Below are positions 36,582 through 46,187 of a stretch of 64,000 bases of DNA, in pieces. Every line of letters starts with the position of its first letter. Position 1 is the stretch's first letter. The notes below the pieces were generated by a model. It searched no databases. It was not told the DNA's origin and worked only from the letters and a program-made list of their open reading frames with translations. The stretch is from Mariniphaga anaerophila (GTDB lineage: Bacteria; Bacteroidota; Bacteroidia; Bacteroidales; Prolixibacteraceae), in contig NZ_FQUM01000009.1 in NCBI RefSeq assembly GCF_900129025.1, positions 1 to 64,000 of the forward strand. The letters are read 5' to 3'. The translations under genes were made by a program, and so were the position numbers.

Positions 36582-38285
36582 CTATTGTTTATTCAAGTTA
36601 TACCACATTTTTTTCGACATGTGGGCTACTTCTTCGTAACTGTAGTTCTGTGCATCCCAGTCGAAACTATCGGATAAGAATTCCAGTTCTGAAACCAGCG
36701 AAACTTCTGTTTCTGATTTTACTTCCAGTGTTAATATGTATTCAACACCTCCTTCATCGGTTATTTTAACCGTTTCTCCATCGAGCACCCAGGTGCCTTT
36801 TCCGGTTGGTACTTTTCTATACCGACTGTTGAAATCGGTTTCCGGCCAGCTGGTATCATCCGATACAAAACCGGCATATTCGCCATCGGCGCCTGCATTG
36901 TTTTCAAAAGTACCGTAGGGCTGGTCCTGTTCGTTTTTGCCGTCTACAGAAAATGTGATGGTGTTATCCAACTCGGCAGATGCCTGAGGCAAATAATTGG
37001 TCAGCGTTTCGCTTTTGTCCCATCCCCAGTCTTCCCAACTGAACAAGTCGCAGTAGACTCCGATTTGTCCGACTGTCCATGTTCCGGCAATGGAAACATC
37101 GTCGGCAGCAAAGTCAATCTGCAACTTAATGGTCCAGGTAACTGCTTCTCCGGATTCGGAAGTAACAACTATTTCGGCGGTGTTGTTATTGGAGAAATTC
37201 AGTGTTTCGCCAACAGTTTTATCGGCAGTTGCCATGTACGAAGTTGTAAGTTCTGTAATTTCAATTGCAGACACGTCGGCTCCGTTATTTTCAACAACTA
37301 CTGATATTTCCTTATTTTCAGCATCAATTGCAGCATCTCCAACCTGACTGGCAACACCTAACGAAACAATGCTGTTCCCGGTTTGAATTTCGCGCTCTTT
37401 TGTAAGTGTGTACCACATCGGATTCGACATGTGAGCCAGCTTTTCATAATTCCAATCGGTGTCGGTCCAGCTGAATTCACTTGACAGGTATGGAATTTCT
37501 GCTTTCAGTGTTACCTCTTTTGTTTCGGCATTCAATTCCAGATCGAGTTCGGTAACCTTGCCGTTTGCATCAGTTATTACAACTTTGTTGCGGTCGAAAT
37601 CGCGCAACCAGGTTCCTTCCCCTACCGGAATTTTCCGGAATCGGGTGTTAAAATCCCAGCCGTTTGCAGCGTCTGTAAAATCAGAATAAGCTCCATCAGG
37701 ACCAACAGCATGAATATAATTACCGAAAGGATTTCCTTTTTCATCGGCGCCTTCAACAACAAAAGTTAAAATGTTATCCATTTCTGCAAAGGCCGATGGC
37801 AGAAGGTCGGGCACATTCACGTACTCCTCCCACCCCCAGCTTTCCCAGGTGAACATGTTGCAGTACAAACCAATATTTTTGATGTACCATGTTCCTTCGA
37901 GGTCTGACACAAAAGGTGTTAAAGTTACTTCCCAGTCCAGTGTTTCACCGGCGCCAGAAACCACAGAAATGGTTGCAGTTCCGTCAGAAAAATCAAGCGT
38001 TGAACCGACGGTGTTCTGAGACGAAGCCCCGTAAGACAATTCAATACCTTTAATCTCTACTTTGGTAATGTCAGCAATATTTTCCTCTTTGGCATACACA
38101 TTAATTGTTGCCTTGTCGGCAGTACGTTCAATAACAGCCGTTCCGATTTGCCCTTCCAGCAATACGGAAAGAATATTGCGTTCTTTCTGCCAGCCGGTTC
38201 CTTTTAAGTCCTCAAAAGGGTCGGCTGTGCAGGCAGTCATTACAACTGCCAGCCCAACTAAAAATATATTAAATAACTTCTTCAT
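36582..38285 (-). CDS. Surface lipoprotein with tandem-duplicated halves (SusE-position glycan-binding protein)
   Basis: 567 residues. The lipoprotein signal ends VMTAC (Cys 19). Two halves of about 250 residues repeat the same order. First is an Ig-like domain (ADITKVEIKGIELSYG; ADVSAIEITELTTSYM). Next is a lipocalin-like domain with NIGLYCNMFTWESWGWEE or QIGVYCDLFSWEDWGWDK, FNTRFRKIPVGEGTW or FNSRYRKVPTGKGTW, and finally HMSNPMWY or HMSKKMWY. It sits 10 bp after susD, the place of SusE/SusF-type glycan-binding lipoproteins. The conserved Trp-rich loops are good sugar-binding candidates. No enzyme motif is seen. Confidence 0.85.
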   Translation of the reverse strand: MKKLFNIFLVGLAVVMTACTADPFEDLKGTGWQKERNILSVLLEGQIGTAVIERTADKATINVYAKEENIADITKVEIKGIELSYGASSQNTVGSTLDFSDGTATISVVSGAGETLDWEVTLTPFVSDLEGTWYIKNIGLYCNMFTWESWGWEEYVNVPDLLPSAFAEMDNILTFVVEGADEKGNPFGNYIHAVGPDGAYSDFTDAANGWDFNTRFRKIPVGEGTWLRDFDRNKVVITDANGKVTELDLELNAETKEVTLKAEIPYLSSEFSWTDTDWNYEKLAHMSNPMWYTLTKEREIQTGNSIVSLGVASQVGDAAIDAENKEISVVVENNGADVSAIEITELTTSYMATADKTVGETLNFSNNNTAEIVVTSESGEAVTWTIKLQIDFAADDVSIAGTWTVGQIGVYCDLFSWEDWGWDKSETLTNYLPQASAELDNTITFSVDGKNEQDQPYGTFENNAGADGEYAGFVSDDTSWPETDFNSRYRKVPTGKGTWVLDGETVKITDEGGVEYILTLEVKSETEVSLVSELEFLSDSFDWDAQNYSYEEVAHMSKKMWYNLNKQ

Positions 38286-38295
38286 TTCTGATTGA

Positions 38296-39798
38296 TTAAT
38301 TGATGTTAGGATTCAAATCGATTTCGCGTTGCGGAATTGGGAAAAATGCAACTTTTTCGGGCGACAAACCTGCAGCCTTGGTTACATTTTGCTGAACGGT
38401 ATTTGTACGCCTCAAATCCCAAAGCCGGTCGCCTTCAAAAGCCAACTCGCGCTGACGTTCTTCCACAACCAGTTTACGGAAGTCTGCTTTTAACAAACCG
38501 GCAAGGCTTGGCAATTCTTCAACACCTGCACGGCGGCGGATTTGATTGTATTCTGCCAAACCCGATTCGTCTGCGGCAGCTTCAGCATAAATCAACTGAA
38601 CATCGGAATAACGCAGCAAATACGGACGGGTGCTGGTTTTATCGCCCTCGTAATTCGGGTCGATGTATTTACGACAAAACGGGTATTCAACAACACCATT
38701 TGAAACTGTACCGAGCGAATTTCCAGCTGCATCGAACACTTCGCTAACAAACAGTTCGGAAAAACGTTTGTCGGCCGGCTCGTAAGCGGCAGCCAATTCG
38801 TTGGAAGTCTGAAATACGCTCCATCCATCGTGAGTTTTTGTCAGAGAGCCGTCGGCATTTTTCAGATAAACTGCCGAACCACCAATCCAGGGAATAAAAT
38901 ATTTTGAAAGTTTTGAGTAATCGCCTTCCTGAGTTCCCGAGCGGTCCATTGACATAATAAAAATATGTTCGGGCCCGTTTGGCACTGTGTTGTCGTAGAT
39001 ATTCTGCAAGTCCGTATCGAAATAGTATTCCGACTGTCCGGTTAAAACAGCTCCGGCATATTCTGCGGCTTTTGCATACATGTCATCCACACTTTCGGTA
39101 AGCGCATCGTATTTGGGCACTCCGCTTTCTTTTGCCGATGCTGCAAACAGATAAACTTTTGCCATCAGCGCTTCGGCAGCCACTTTATCAGCACGCCCTA
39201 CCACACGATTTACTTCCAGAAAATCGATTGCTGTTGTTAAGTCGTCAATTATAAACGAATACACTTCTTGCATGTCTGCGGGCAAGCTGGCTGTTGTTTC
39301 GTCCAGCCTGTCGATTAACGATTTCTGAATTGGTGCCAAGCCAAAAGCCCTTACTATATTGAAGTTGTTCCAGGCTCTCAGAAAATAAGCTTCGCCCATC
39401 AAACGTTTTTCATCGGCTTCATTAAATCCTTTTCCAGGTACATTTTCGATAACAGCATTGGCGCGATTAACGGCAATGTAGGCACAACGGTAGTACTGAA
39501 ACAGCAACTGGTTTTGAGAAGTTACTTCCCAATTTACAAAAGCCTGTGCATCGGCTCCTTCACTTGGTTTTACATTTGCGTTATCAGACGCCAGTTCGGT
39601 CAGGTAATACGTAATAGGCGCATAACTTACCAGCGTTAATGCGTCGTATGCATATAAAACTGATGCTTCGGCGTCTTCTACTGTGTTATAGAAGTTTTCG
39701 TCAGAATAGAAACCATAAGGTTCCACATCCAGACTTTCGCATGAAACCAGCCCGATTACGAAAGCCAAACCCACTATTAATTTATTTAGTTTTTTCAT
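38296..39798 (-). CDS. RagB/SusD family outer-membrane lipoprotein
   Basis: 500 residues from ATG 39798; a TTG two codons earlier is also in frame. The lipoprotein signal ends GLVSC. The family pattern is YGFYSDENFYNTVEDAEASV, EAYFLRAWNNFNIVRAFG, LIYAEAAADESGLAEYNQIR and ERQRELAFEGDRLWDLRR. It is the partner of the SusC encoded 40 bp upstream and should bind the mannoside-type glycan at the cell surface. Confidence 0.95.
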   Translation of the reverse strand: MKKLNKLIVGLAFVIGLVSCESLDVEPYGFYSDENFYNTVEDAEASVLYAYDALTLVSYAPITYYLTELASDNANVKPSEGADAQAFVNWEVTSQNQLLFQYYRCAYIAVNRANAVIENVPGKGFNEADEKRLMGEAYFLRAWNNFNIVRAFGLAPIQKSLIDRLDETTASLPADMQEVYSFIIDDLTTAIDFLEVNRVVGRADKVAAEALMAKVYLFAASAKESGVPKYDALTESVDDMYAKAAEYAGAVLTGQSEYYFDTDLQNIYDNTVPNGPEHIFIMSMDRSGTQEGDYSKLSKYFIPWIGGSAVYLKNADGSLTKTHDGWSVFQTSNELAAAYEPADKRFSELFVSEVFDAAGNSLGTVSNGVVEYPFCRKYIDPNYEGDKTSTRPYLLRYSDVQLIYAEAAADESGLAEYNQIRRRAGVEELPSLAGLLKADFRKLVVEERQRELAFEGDRLWDLRRTNTVQQNVTKAAGLSPEKVAFFPIPQREIDLNPNIN

Positions 39799-39838
39799 TT
39801 TCAATCAATTAAAATTGTAACTACTTTTTAAAATGAAA

Positions 39839-42800
39839 CTAAAAAGTTAACTCAACTCCTAAAGTCCATTTTCTCAACTTCGGATATCCACCCCAATAAA
39901 TTCCATCTGTTCCTATTTCGGGGTCGTACCCTTCAAAGTCGGTAATGGTAAACAGGTTGGTTGCGTTCAGGTAAACACGGCCACGCTTAAACCACGACAG
40001 GTTAAGCTCGTTAATGTTGTACCCTAAACTAACGTTTTGCAAACGCAGGTAACTTCCGTTCTGAATAAACCAGTCTGACATATAATAATTTCTGCCGTCG
40101 CGCAAGCTCGGGTAATCGTTTGTCTGATTGTCCAAAGTCCAGCGCAAAGGCATATTGCTGGGCTGGTCAAATGCTTTTGTATTCAAAATATCCTGGCCGA
40201 AACTTCCGTTGAAAAACATGGCCAAATCGAAATTTTTATACCGAACATTCATGTTCAAACTTGCAATCAGGTCCGGGTTCGGGTCGCCTATAACCGCACG
40301 GTCGTCTTCATCAATAGTTCCGTCTTCGTTCAGGTCGACATACCTGAATTCGCCGGCTTGTGCCAGTTTTCCATCCAATCCGGCAGCCAACCCTTCTTCT
40401 TCACTCTGAATAATCCCGTCAACAGTGTATCCGTAAAAAACATTTACAGGCTGGCCAACTGCCAGAATGTTAGGAATTGCGCGGAAAGCCTCAATCTGAC
40501 TACCCGAAAATTCGTATTGCATTCCGGTTATTGCATCGGTATTCAGCCCCGAAGCAAGTTTGTCTCCAAGGCTTACCACTTCGTTTTTGTTTTTCGACAA
40601 AATCAGTGCAGCAGTTACTCCCCAGTCTTTTGTATTTACGATGTCGCTGTCGAAGGTCAACTCAATTCCCCGGTTTTTAATTTCGCCGTCGTTCACCCAC
40701 ATCCTGTCGTACGAAGACGACGGGGAAAGCAAACGTTCGCGAAGTAAATCGGTTGTGTATTTATTGTAGTAATCGAAAATTACACGTAAGCGGCGGTTGA
40801 AAAATGCCATATCGGTTCCGATGTTTAACTGGCGTGTTGTTTCCCACCTTAAGTCAGGATTTGGAATACCACCCCAGATTTTTTTACCGGTGTGGCTTTC
40901 CCAGTCGACAACATATCCGGGGCCGATTGCAGTTTGCCATCTGCCGTCAACGTAGTACTGGTCTTGCCCGTAGCGGCTGTTAATCAGGTAAGGAGAAATC
41001 CCCTGGTTTCCTGAAATACCAAAACTACCACGTAATTTTAATTCGTCGAACACATTAAGATTTTTAATGAAATCTTCGTGGTGCATTTTCCAGCCCAAAG
41101 CTCCCGACGGGAACATTGCCCACTGGTTGTTGGGGCCGAATTTTGAAGAACCATCGGCACGCATTGTAAATGTTGCCAGGTATTTATCGTTGTAGGTATA
41201 ATTCAAACGTCCCAGCCACGAGTACATCACTATTTCGGTGAGGCTGTTTGAAACCGATTGTTTTTCAGGGTCGCCTGCTGCAAGGTTTTCATTCCCCAAA
41301 GATTCGTTCAGAAAATCGTATGCTTTCAAATCAGAAGAACGGCTTGTGTAATACTGATAAGAAAAACCGCCCATGGCCGTAAACTGATGTTTTTCGGCAA
41401 ACAGCTTGTCGTAGGTAAGGAACGTTTCAGAAACAGTTTCTTTGCTTTCCCAGTTTTTTATTCCTCCCGAGCCATTATTAAAGGTACCATCTTGTGTATA
41501 AATTTTCGGATTGTAGTAATCATTTATCGAGCGTCCGAATTTATAATTGACCTGTGATTTCAATTTCAACGACGGCAAAACCTGCGCTTCGGCGAAAGCA
41601 GAACCGATAAAATCGAGAAAATCACTTGTGTTTGTTTTGTTTTCCGTCAGGGCAATCGGATGCGAATAATCCTGTACTCCGGCCATGTAATATCCTTTTG
41701 TCGGGTCATTATCGATATAAACCGGAAAAACCGGGTTACGCCAATAAGCCAGGCCACCGTTATTGTTGCGGTTTCCTTTTGAGAAAATTACGTTTGTGCC
41801 AACGGTAAGTTTGTCGTACACTTTGTGAATTACGTTCAGATTTGCATTTAACTTTTCGTAGTCGTCTTCGATGTACACACCTTCGTCGGTAAAATATGTT
41901 CCACTCAGGCTAAACTGTGTCTTTTCATTCTGGCTACGAACCGCAATATTTGTATTGTTTGATACCGGATTGCGGAAAACCACGTCGTCCCATTCAGTAT
42001 AATACGGCCAACTGCCGCTCGAAAGTTCGTTAACTGACGGATAGTAAACTCCGTTTGCGTTTTCAGCGCCAATATACAACGGCACAAATCCGCCATTAAT
42101 ACGGTTTTCGTTACTCAGTCGCGCCATCAAAACAGGGTCGCGCCACAAATTCAGTTCCGAAGTAAATTCGGAAACCGTACTTTGTTGCGAAACAGTAATT
42201 TCGGTTGTGTTTTTTGAACCTTTTTTAGTGGTAATCATGATTACGCCGTTGGCACCACGAGAACCGTAAATAGCTGATGCTGATGCATCTTTCAGAATTT
42301 CCATGGACGCAATGTCTGATGGCGATATCTGTTTTAAATCGCCGGCATAGCCAATCGGGAAACCATCAACAACAACCAGCGGGTCGTTACCACCACGAAG
42401 CGAACTGCCCCCGCGAATACGAATGGTTGAGCTTGCTCCCGGATTATCAGATGATGTGGTTACCTGCACTCCGGCACTTTGTCCCTGCAACAACCCATCA
42501 ATAGAGTTTGAAGGTTTCATGGGAATATTATCCATTTTTACCGAAGAAACAGCGCCGGTCAGGTCACTTTTCTTAACCGATCCATAACCAACCACAACCA
42601 CTTCGTCGAGTCCTTCAACTTCCTGACTCAGTGTTACATTAATTAAGTTTTTGCCATTAACAGGTATTTCCTGCGCTTTAAAACCAATAAATGAAAAAAT
42701 CAAAGTTGCGTTTGAATCGTCTAACTTAATAACATAGTTACCATCCAAATCAGTGATGGCTCCGGTTGCAGTTCCTTTAACTACAATATTTACTCCCGGA

Positions 42801-42925
42801 AGTGTTTCACCACTTTCACTTTTTACCAGTCCTTTCACCACAAAGTTCTGAGCAAACAATATGCTCGTGCTCAGGGCAAAGAAACAGGTAAATAACAGTT
42901 TAAATAAATAAGTGTTCTTATTCAT
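39839..42925 (-). CDS. SusC/RagA TonB-dependent receptor without STN domain
   Basis: 1028 residues. A signal peptide (FFALSTSILFAQN) leads straight into a carboxypeptidase-regulatory-like domain (about 28-108), the TonB-box region LDEVVVVGYGSVKKSDLTGA, the plug (STIRIRGGSSLRGGNDPLVV; ILKDASASAIYGSRGANG) and a barrel ending in Phe. Unlike the first SusC it has no STN domain, which fits control by the divergent AraC regulator rather than by sigma/anti-sigma. It heads the PUL operon that runs down to 30521. Confidence 0.96.
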   Translation of the reverse strand: MNKNTYLFKLLFTCFFALSTSILFAQNFVVKGLVKSESGETLPGVNIVVKGTATGAITDLDGNYVIKLDDSNATLIFSFIGFKAQEIPVNGKNLINVTLSQEVEGLDEVVVVGYGSVKKSDLTGAVSSVKMDNIPMKPSNSIDGLLQGQSAGVQVTTSSDNPGASSTIRIRGGSSLRGGNDPLVVVDGFPIGYAGDLKQISPSDIASMEILKDASASAIYGSRGANGVIMITTKKGSKNTTEITVSQQSTVSEFTSELNLWRDPVLMARLSNENRINGGFVPLYIGAENANGVYYPSVNELSSGSWPYYTEWDDVVFRNPVSNNTNIAVRSQNEKTQFSLSGTYFTDEGVYIEDDYEKLNANLNVIHKVYDKLTVGTNVIFSKGNRNNNGGLAYWRNPVFPVYIDNDPTKGYYMAGVQDYSHPIALTENKTNTSDFLDFIGSAFAEAQVLPSLKLKSQVNYKFGRSINDYYNPKIYTQDGTFNNGSGGIKNWESKETVSETFLTYDKLFAEKHQFTAMGGFSYQYYTSRSSDLKAYDFLNESLGNENLAAGDPEKQSVSNSLTEIVMYSWLGRLNYTYNDKYLATFTMRADGSSKFGPNNQWAMFPSGALGWKMHHEDFIKNLNVFDELKLRGSFGISGNQGISPYLINSRYGQDQYYVDGRWQTAIGPGYVVDWESHTGKKIWGGIPNPDLRWETTRQLNIGTDMAFFNRRLRVIFDYYNKYTTDLLRERLLSPSSSYDRMWVNDGEIKNRGIELTFDSDIVNTKDWGVTAALILSKNKNEVVSLGDKLASGLNTDAITGMQYEFSGSQIEAFRAIPNILAVGQPVNVFYGYTVDGIIQSEEEGLAAGLDGKLAQAGEFRYVDLNEDGTIDEDDRAVIGDPNPDLIASLNMNVRYKNFDLAMFFNGSFGQDILNTKAFDQPSNMPLRWTLDNQTNDYPSLRDGRNYYMSDWFIQNGSYLRLQNVSLGYNINELNLSWFKRGRVYLNATNLFTITDFEGYDPEIGTDGIYWGGYPKLRKWTLGVELTF

Positions 42926-43010
42926 AAGTGCCTATCATTTAAAATTAATTTTTACAAATGCAAAATTTGTTCTTAATCCTCCGCAAAACAAGTATTTTAA
43001 TGCTTCTTAC

Positions 43011-43115
43011 CAATACTATTATGAATTCCATTATATAAATAAGGAAAACAAACTACCAACCAAACTAAAATACAACACCTTACAAAATCTATTATCAATA
43101 CTATTATGAATTACA
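43011..43115. promoter_or_regulatory. Pair of 20-bp direct repeats, candidate AraC-regulator operators
   Basis: CAATACTATTATGAATTCCA at 43011-43030 and a copy differing at one base at 43096-43115, 85 bp apart (about eight helical turns). The second copy ends 8 bp before the regulator's -7 box and covers its -33 position. The first lies 86 bp upstream of the susC start. AraC-family proteins bind direct repeats, so these are natural operators for both autoregulation and PUL activation. Confidence 0.65.
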
Positions 43116-43123
43116 ATAATTAC

Positions 43124-43131
43124 TATATTTG
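43124..43131 (+). promoter_or_regulatory. -7 promoter box of the AraC-family regulator gene
   Basis: TATATTTG, an exact TAnnTTTG. Transcription would start near 43137, which excludes the upstream in-frame ATG at 43106 and leaves ATG 43175 as the start. No canonical -33 TTG is present; its place is taken by the direct repeat, as in activator-dependent or autoregulated promoters. Confidence 0.65.
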
Positions 43132-43174
43132 CAGAATAATACCACAAATATGGTCTAATGAAAATAATTGTCCG

Positions 43175-44044
43175 ATGAACACCATAGAAAGAGAAATTAC
43201 CCCATTAACCGACGAGGACTTTTTTATTGTCTTAAATAACTTTCACGCCAAATTTGACTTCCCGGTACATTACCATCCCGAATACGAATTAAATTTTGTT
43301 TTCAACTCAAAAGGGAAACGGATTGTTGGAGATTCAATTCAGGAATACGACGACATGGACATGGTTTTAATAGGCCCAAACACTCCGCACGCCTGGACCG
43401 GCAACAACGACCACGACGATGTAAGGGTTATTACCATTCAGTTTCAGCAAGACATTTTATCGGAAACAACACTCAACAGAAAAGTAATGACTCCCATAAG
43501 AGACATGCTTTTCAAATCGTACCGGGGCATTGAGTTCTCCAAAGGAATTCAGAATAATTTCAAATCCCGGCTCGTAGAACTGTCCGACAAATCGGGATTC
43601 GACTCACTACTGGAACTCCTGTCAATACTGTATGATTTATCCATTTCCCGAAACCAAAAGCTGCTGAGCAGCTCGTCGTATGTAAACAAATACGAAAGCA
43701 GCAAAAGCCGCCGCATAAAAAAAGTTACCGACTACATTTACGAAAACTACCACAACCAGATTAAACTAAAAGAAGTGGCCGAAATTGTTAATATGTCGGA
43801 TACTGCATTTAGCCATTTTTTCAAAAAAAGAACTCACCGCTCGTTCTCCGATTTTGTAAACGATGTTCGCGTGGGAAATGCCACCCGCCTGTTAATCGAG
43901 TCGGAAAGAACCATGGCAGAAATCGGCTACGAATGCGGATTTAACAACCTTTCTAACTTCAACCGTATTTTCAAAAAGAAGAAAGGCTGCACGCCGAGCG
44001 ACTTTAAAAAAAGCCAACAGATGATTTCAAAACATCAGGTTTAA
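43175..44044 (+). CDS. AraC-family transcriptional regulator of the mannoside-type PUL
   Basis: 289 residues from ATG 43175. An earlier ATG at 43106 lies upstream of the inferred transcription start. The N-terminal cupin domain has FPVHYHPEYELNFV and the later GPNTPHAW, typical sugar-sensing jelly-roll features. The C-terminal DNA-binding domain has two helix-turn-helices: IKLKEVAEIVNMSDTAFSHF and MAEIGYECGFNNLSNFNRIF. It is divergent from susC with two direct repeats in between, so it most likely controls the PUL and itself. Confidence 0.94.
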   Translation: MNTIEREITPLTDEDFFIVLNNFHAKFDFPVHYHPEYELNFVFNSKGKRIVGDSIQEYDDMDMVLIGPNTPHAWTGNNDHDDVRVITIQFQQDILSETTLNRKVMTPIRDMLFKSYRGIEFSKGIQNNFKSRLVELSDKSGFDSLLELLSILYDLSISRNQKLLSSSSYVNKYESSKSRRIKKVTDYIYENYHNQIKLKEVAEIVNMSDTAFSHFFKKRTHRSFSDFVNDVRVGNATRLLIESERTMAEIGYECGFNNLSNFNRIFKKKKGCTPSDFKKSQQMISKHQV

Positions 44045-44265
44045 AACTTTTAAAGCAGTTGCAAAATTAACTAAACACACCACAAAACAAGCCAACACGC
44101 TGTCTTTCATCATTCTGAAGACACAAAAATAACAACCAAAATATGTCTCTTTATTTAGGCGACAAACCACTGTCAGCCCCACCCTCAAAATGCATTGAAC
44201 TTAACCCGTTCGATTGCGTTATTGTTGGTACTTATTAAAGCCAGGCAACACATTGCCCGTTAAAA

Positions 44266-44652
44266 ATGACAAGAACAAGAATACATATCAATACATTACA
44301 CCTGAGCACAATATTGCTGACAATATTTGCTTTGTTTCCGTGCGATGTGAAAGAGCCTGTATTCCAGTCGCTGGGGATTGAGTACAATCGCCCGCTCAAC
44401 AAAAATAAAACCGTACAAAAATTAACGGACACTTGCGAGACAACGCTTTACGGCAACTTTGAAGCAAGCATCCCGGCAAACGACGAAGTTCATTTTCCGG
44501 CCGCCATTCATTCTCTTTTTTCGCCGGCAGCACCTCACACAGAAGACCAACATTTCATTTTCGCAAATACTGCGTTATTACCCGCAGACACCAAGCCGCC
44601 CATGTACATTCTGTACCAGCGGCTAAAGCTTGACCTTACCTTAAAAGCCTAA
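44266..44652 (+). CDS. Small exported hypothetical protein next to the DoxD/DoxA gene
   Basis: 128 residues. A hydrophobic N-terminal segment (HLSTILLTIFALFPC) could be a signal peptide or lipobox. The rest is polar, with no motif I know. The gene is 211 bp upstream of the DoxD/DoxA gene on the same strand. Real coding is supported by the lack of overlapping alternatives, the signal-like start and coding-like composition, but not by any recognised family. A role with the DoxD/DoxA protein is a guess from position. Confidence 0.55.
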   Translation: MTRTRIHINTLHLSTILLTIFALFPCDVKEPVFQSLGIEYNRPLNKNKTVQKLTDTCETTLYGNFEASIPANDEVHFPAAIHSLFSPAAPHTEDQHFIFANTALLPADTKPPMYILYQRLKLDLTLKA

Positions 44653-44863
44653 CAAAAAAAAGAGACCGGCTTCTCTTAATCAAAACAGCTTTTACAAACT
44701 CAGGAAGCACACTAAAAAACGATTTTAGCATCATTGCAAAAACCGGCAATGTTCGGATTGCAACAACAAAATGTACTGCCGGCAAAACAAACAGCACATT
44801 GCGCAATCGGTATGTCAGAATGCTTCTTTAGTACTTCAACACAAATTAAAAAATACAATTCAA

Positions 44864-45892
44864 ATGAAAAACAATTCAAAAATATACTCCACCGAAATGG
44901 CTGGACTATTCAGCCTTTCAATTCGCTTAGTTGTAGGCTGGACCTACTTTTCGGCGTTCTGGCGCAGAGTTGTTCTGGCCAACAAACTAGACCCGGAAAT
45001 TGCCGGCTACATTGGCGAAAAATTCAACCACTTTCTTCCCAATGCACTTGGAATCAAACCAATTATTGAATACCTGGTAACAAACCCCGACATGCTTTGG
45101 CTGTCTATGGTTATTTTTACGGTTATTGAGGCCATTGTCGGGCTATTTGTGATGCTCGGGTTATTTACGCGACTAATGGGAATCGGTGTTTTCTCTTTGG
45201 CAATGGGAATTCTACTGGGCTCAGGATGGATTGGCACGACCTGCCTCGACGAATGGCAAATAGGCGTTTTGGGCGTTGCAAGCGGATTTGCCCTGTTTTT
45301 GAGCGGCAGCAGTTCTTACTCGTTCGACCAGTATTTTATCAACAAAAACTTTGGATTCACTCGTCAAACCTGGTTTCGCTGGCTGGGTTCCGGCAGCTTC
45401 CCTATAAAAAACCCCAAACGACTGGCATTAACCGGATCATTGGCCATTCTGTTTCTAACGTTGTTCACCAATCAATATTTCCATGGCGGCATTTTTGGCA
45501 CCCTGCACAACAAGTCAGTAAAACCCAAAATTGAAATCAGCAACACCTCAATAGCAGACAATTCGCTGCATTTTGAAATATACAGAACCGAAGGAGTTGA
45601 TGTTTACGGCTCGTTCCTAATTGGCATCCAGGTTTTAGACGAAAAAGGGAATATCATTATCAAAAAAGACGGAACAGACCTTTCCAAATTATCGACAAGC
45701 AATATCAACAACCATTATGTTGCAAACGTAAAGCCCGGCAAACACAGCCTAATTGTGCCATTGGGAGCAAAGGCTGATTTAACCATCGACATGGATAACA
45801 TTGCGTTGGATGAGAAAAAACAATACACGCTAAAACTTATCGACATTAGCGGCATCGAATGGGAAGTTCCCATAAACACTTTTCAACAGTAA
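44864..45892 (+). CDS. DoxD/DoxA fusion (thiosulfate:quinone oxidoreductase-like) membrane protein
   Basis: 342 residues from ATG 44864; a 31-residue in-frame extension to 44771 is polar and Cys-containing, unlike a membrane-protein start. The N-terminal half has four membrane helices of the DoxD/DoxX type (SIRLVVGWTYFSAFWRRVVL, MVIFTVIEAIVGLFVMLGLF, GIGVFSLAMGILLGSGWIGT, GVLGVASGFALFL). A further helix near 190-205 leads to an exported beta-rich domain resembling DoxA (FEIYRTEGVDVYGSFLIGIQ). In Acidianus DoxA and DoxD are separate subunits of thiosulfate:quinone oxidoreductase. Whether this fusion oxidises thiosulfate is unproven. Confidence 0.85.
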   Translation: MKNNSKIYSTEMAGLFSLSIRLVVGWTYFSAFWRRVVLANKLDPEIAGYIGEKFNHFLPNALGIKPIIEYLVTNPDMLWLSMVIFTVIEAIVGLFVMLGLFTRLMGIGVFSLAMGILLGSGWIGTTCLDEWQIGVLGVASGFALFLSGSSSYSFDQYFINKNFGFTRQTWFRWLGSGSFPIKNPKRLALTGSLAILFLTLFTNQYFHGGIFGTLHNKSVKPKIEISNTSIADNSLHFEIYRTEGVDVYGSFLIGIQVLDEKGNIIIKKDGTDLSKLSTSNINNHYVANVKPGKHSLIVPLGAKADLTIDMDNIALDEKKQYTLKLIDISGIEWEVPINTFQQ

Positions 45893-45933
45893 CACAAAAC
45901 CATAATAACTACAACAAAACGGTGTATCTTTTT

Positions 45934-46044
45934 ATGGTATGGTGTCGTGCGGGAACACATGGCAATTTGCAGTCAGTTTACTCCAACTTGTTTTACAAGC
46001 CACAAACACTCGCATACCCCTAAAACCCGCATGCACTATACCAT
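45934..46044. repeat. Long imperfect inverted repeat between convergent genes
   Basis: The arm at 45934-45953 (ATGGTATGGTGTCGTGCGGG) pairs with the arm at 46026-46044 (CCCGCATGCACTATACCAT) with a few mismatches and one bulge. The loop is 72 nt and contains a further small dyad, CTTG-N5-CAAG. No gene lies inside. It may be a folded bidirectional 3' end, a non-coding RNA or a small mobile hairpin. Confidence 0.55.
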
Positions 46045-46187
46045 CTGTTAGAGGCAGACATTACTTCATTCTATTCCCAACATAGAACACATAGCCATAA
46101 ATTGCTTCTTTTTTATCACTCATATGCTATCACAATTAGCATTATCTAATCTCCAGGAAACACCGTTTTTTTTTCGCAGCAACTGAA

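Noticed and set aside
45934-46060. Integron attC site suggested by the hairpin followed by CTGTTAGAGGC
   Set aside because: The GTTAGAG core lacks a matching complementary box at the 5' arm and no cassette array or integrase is present.
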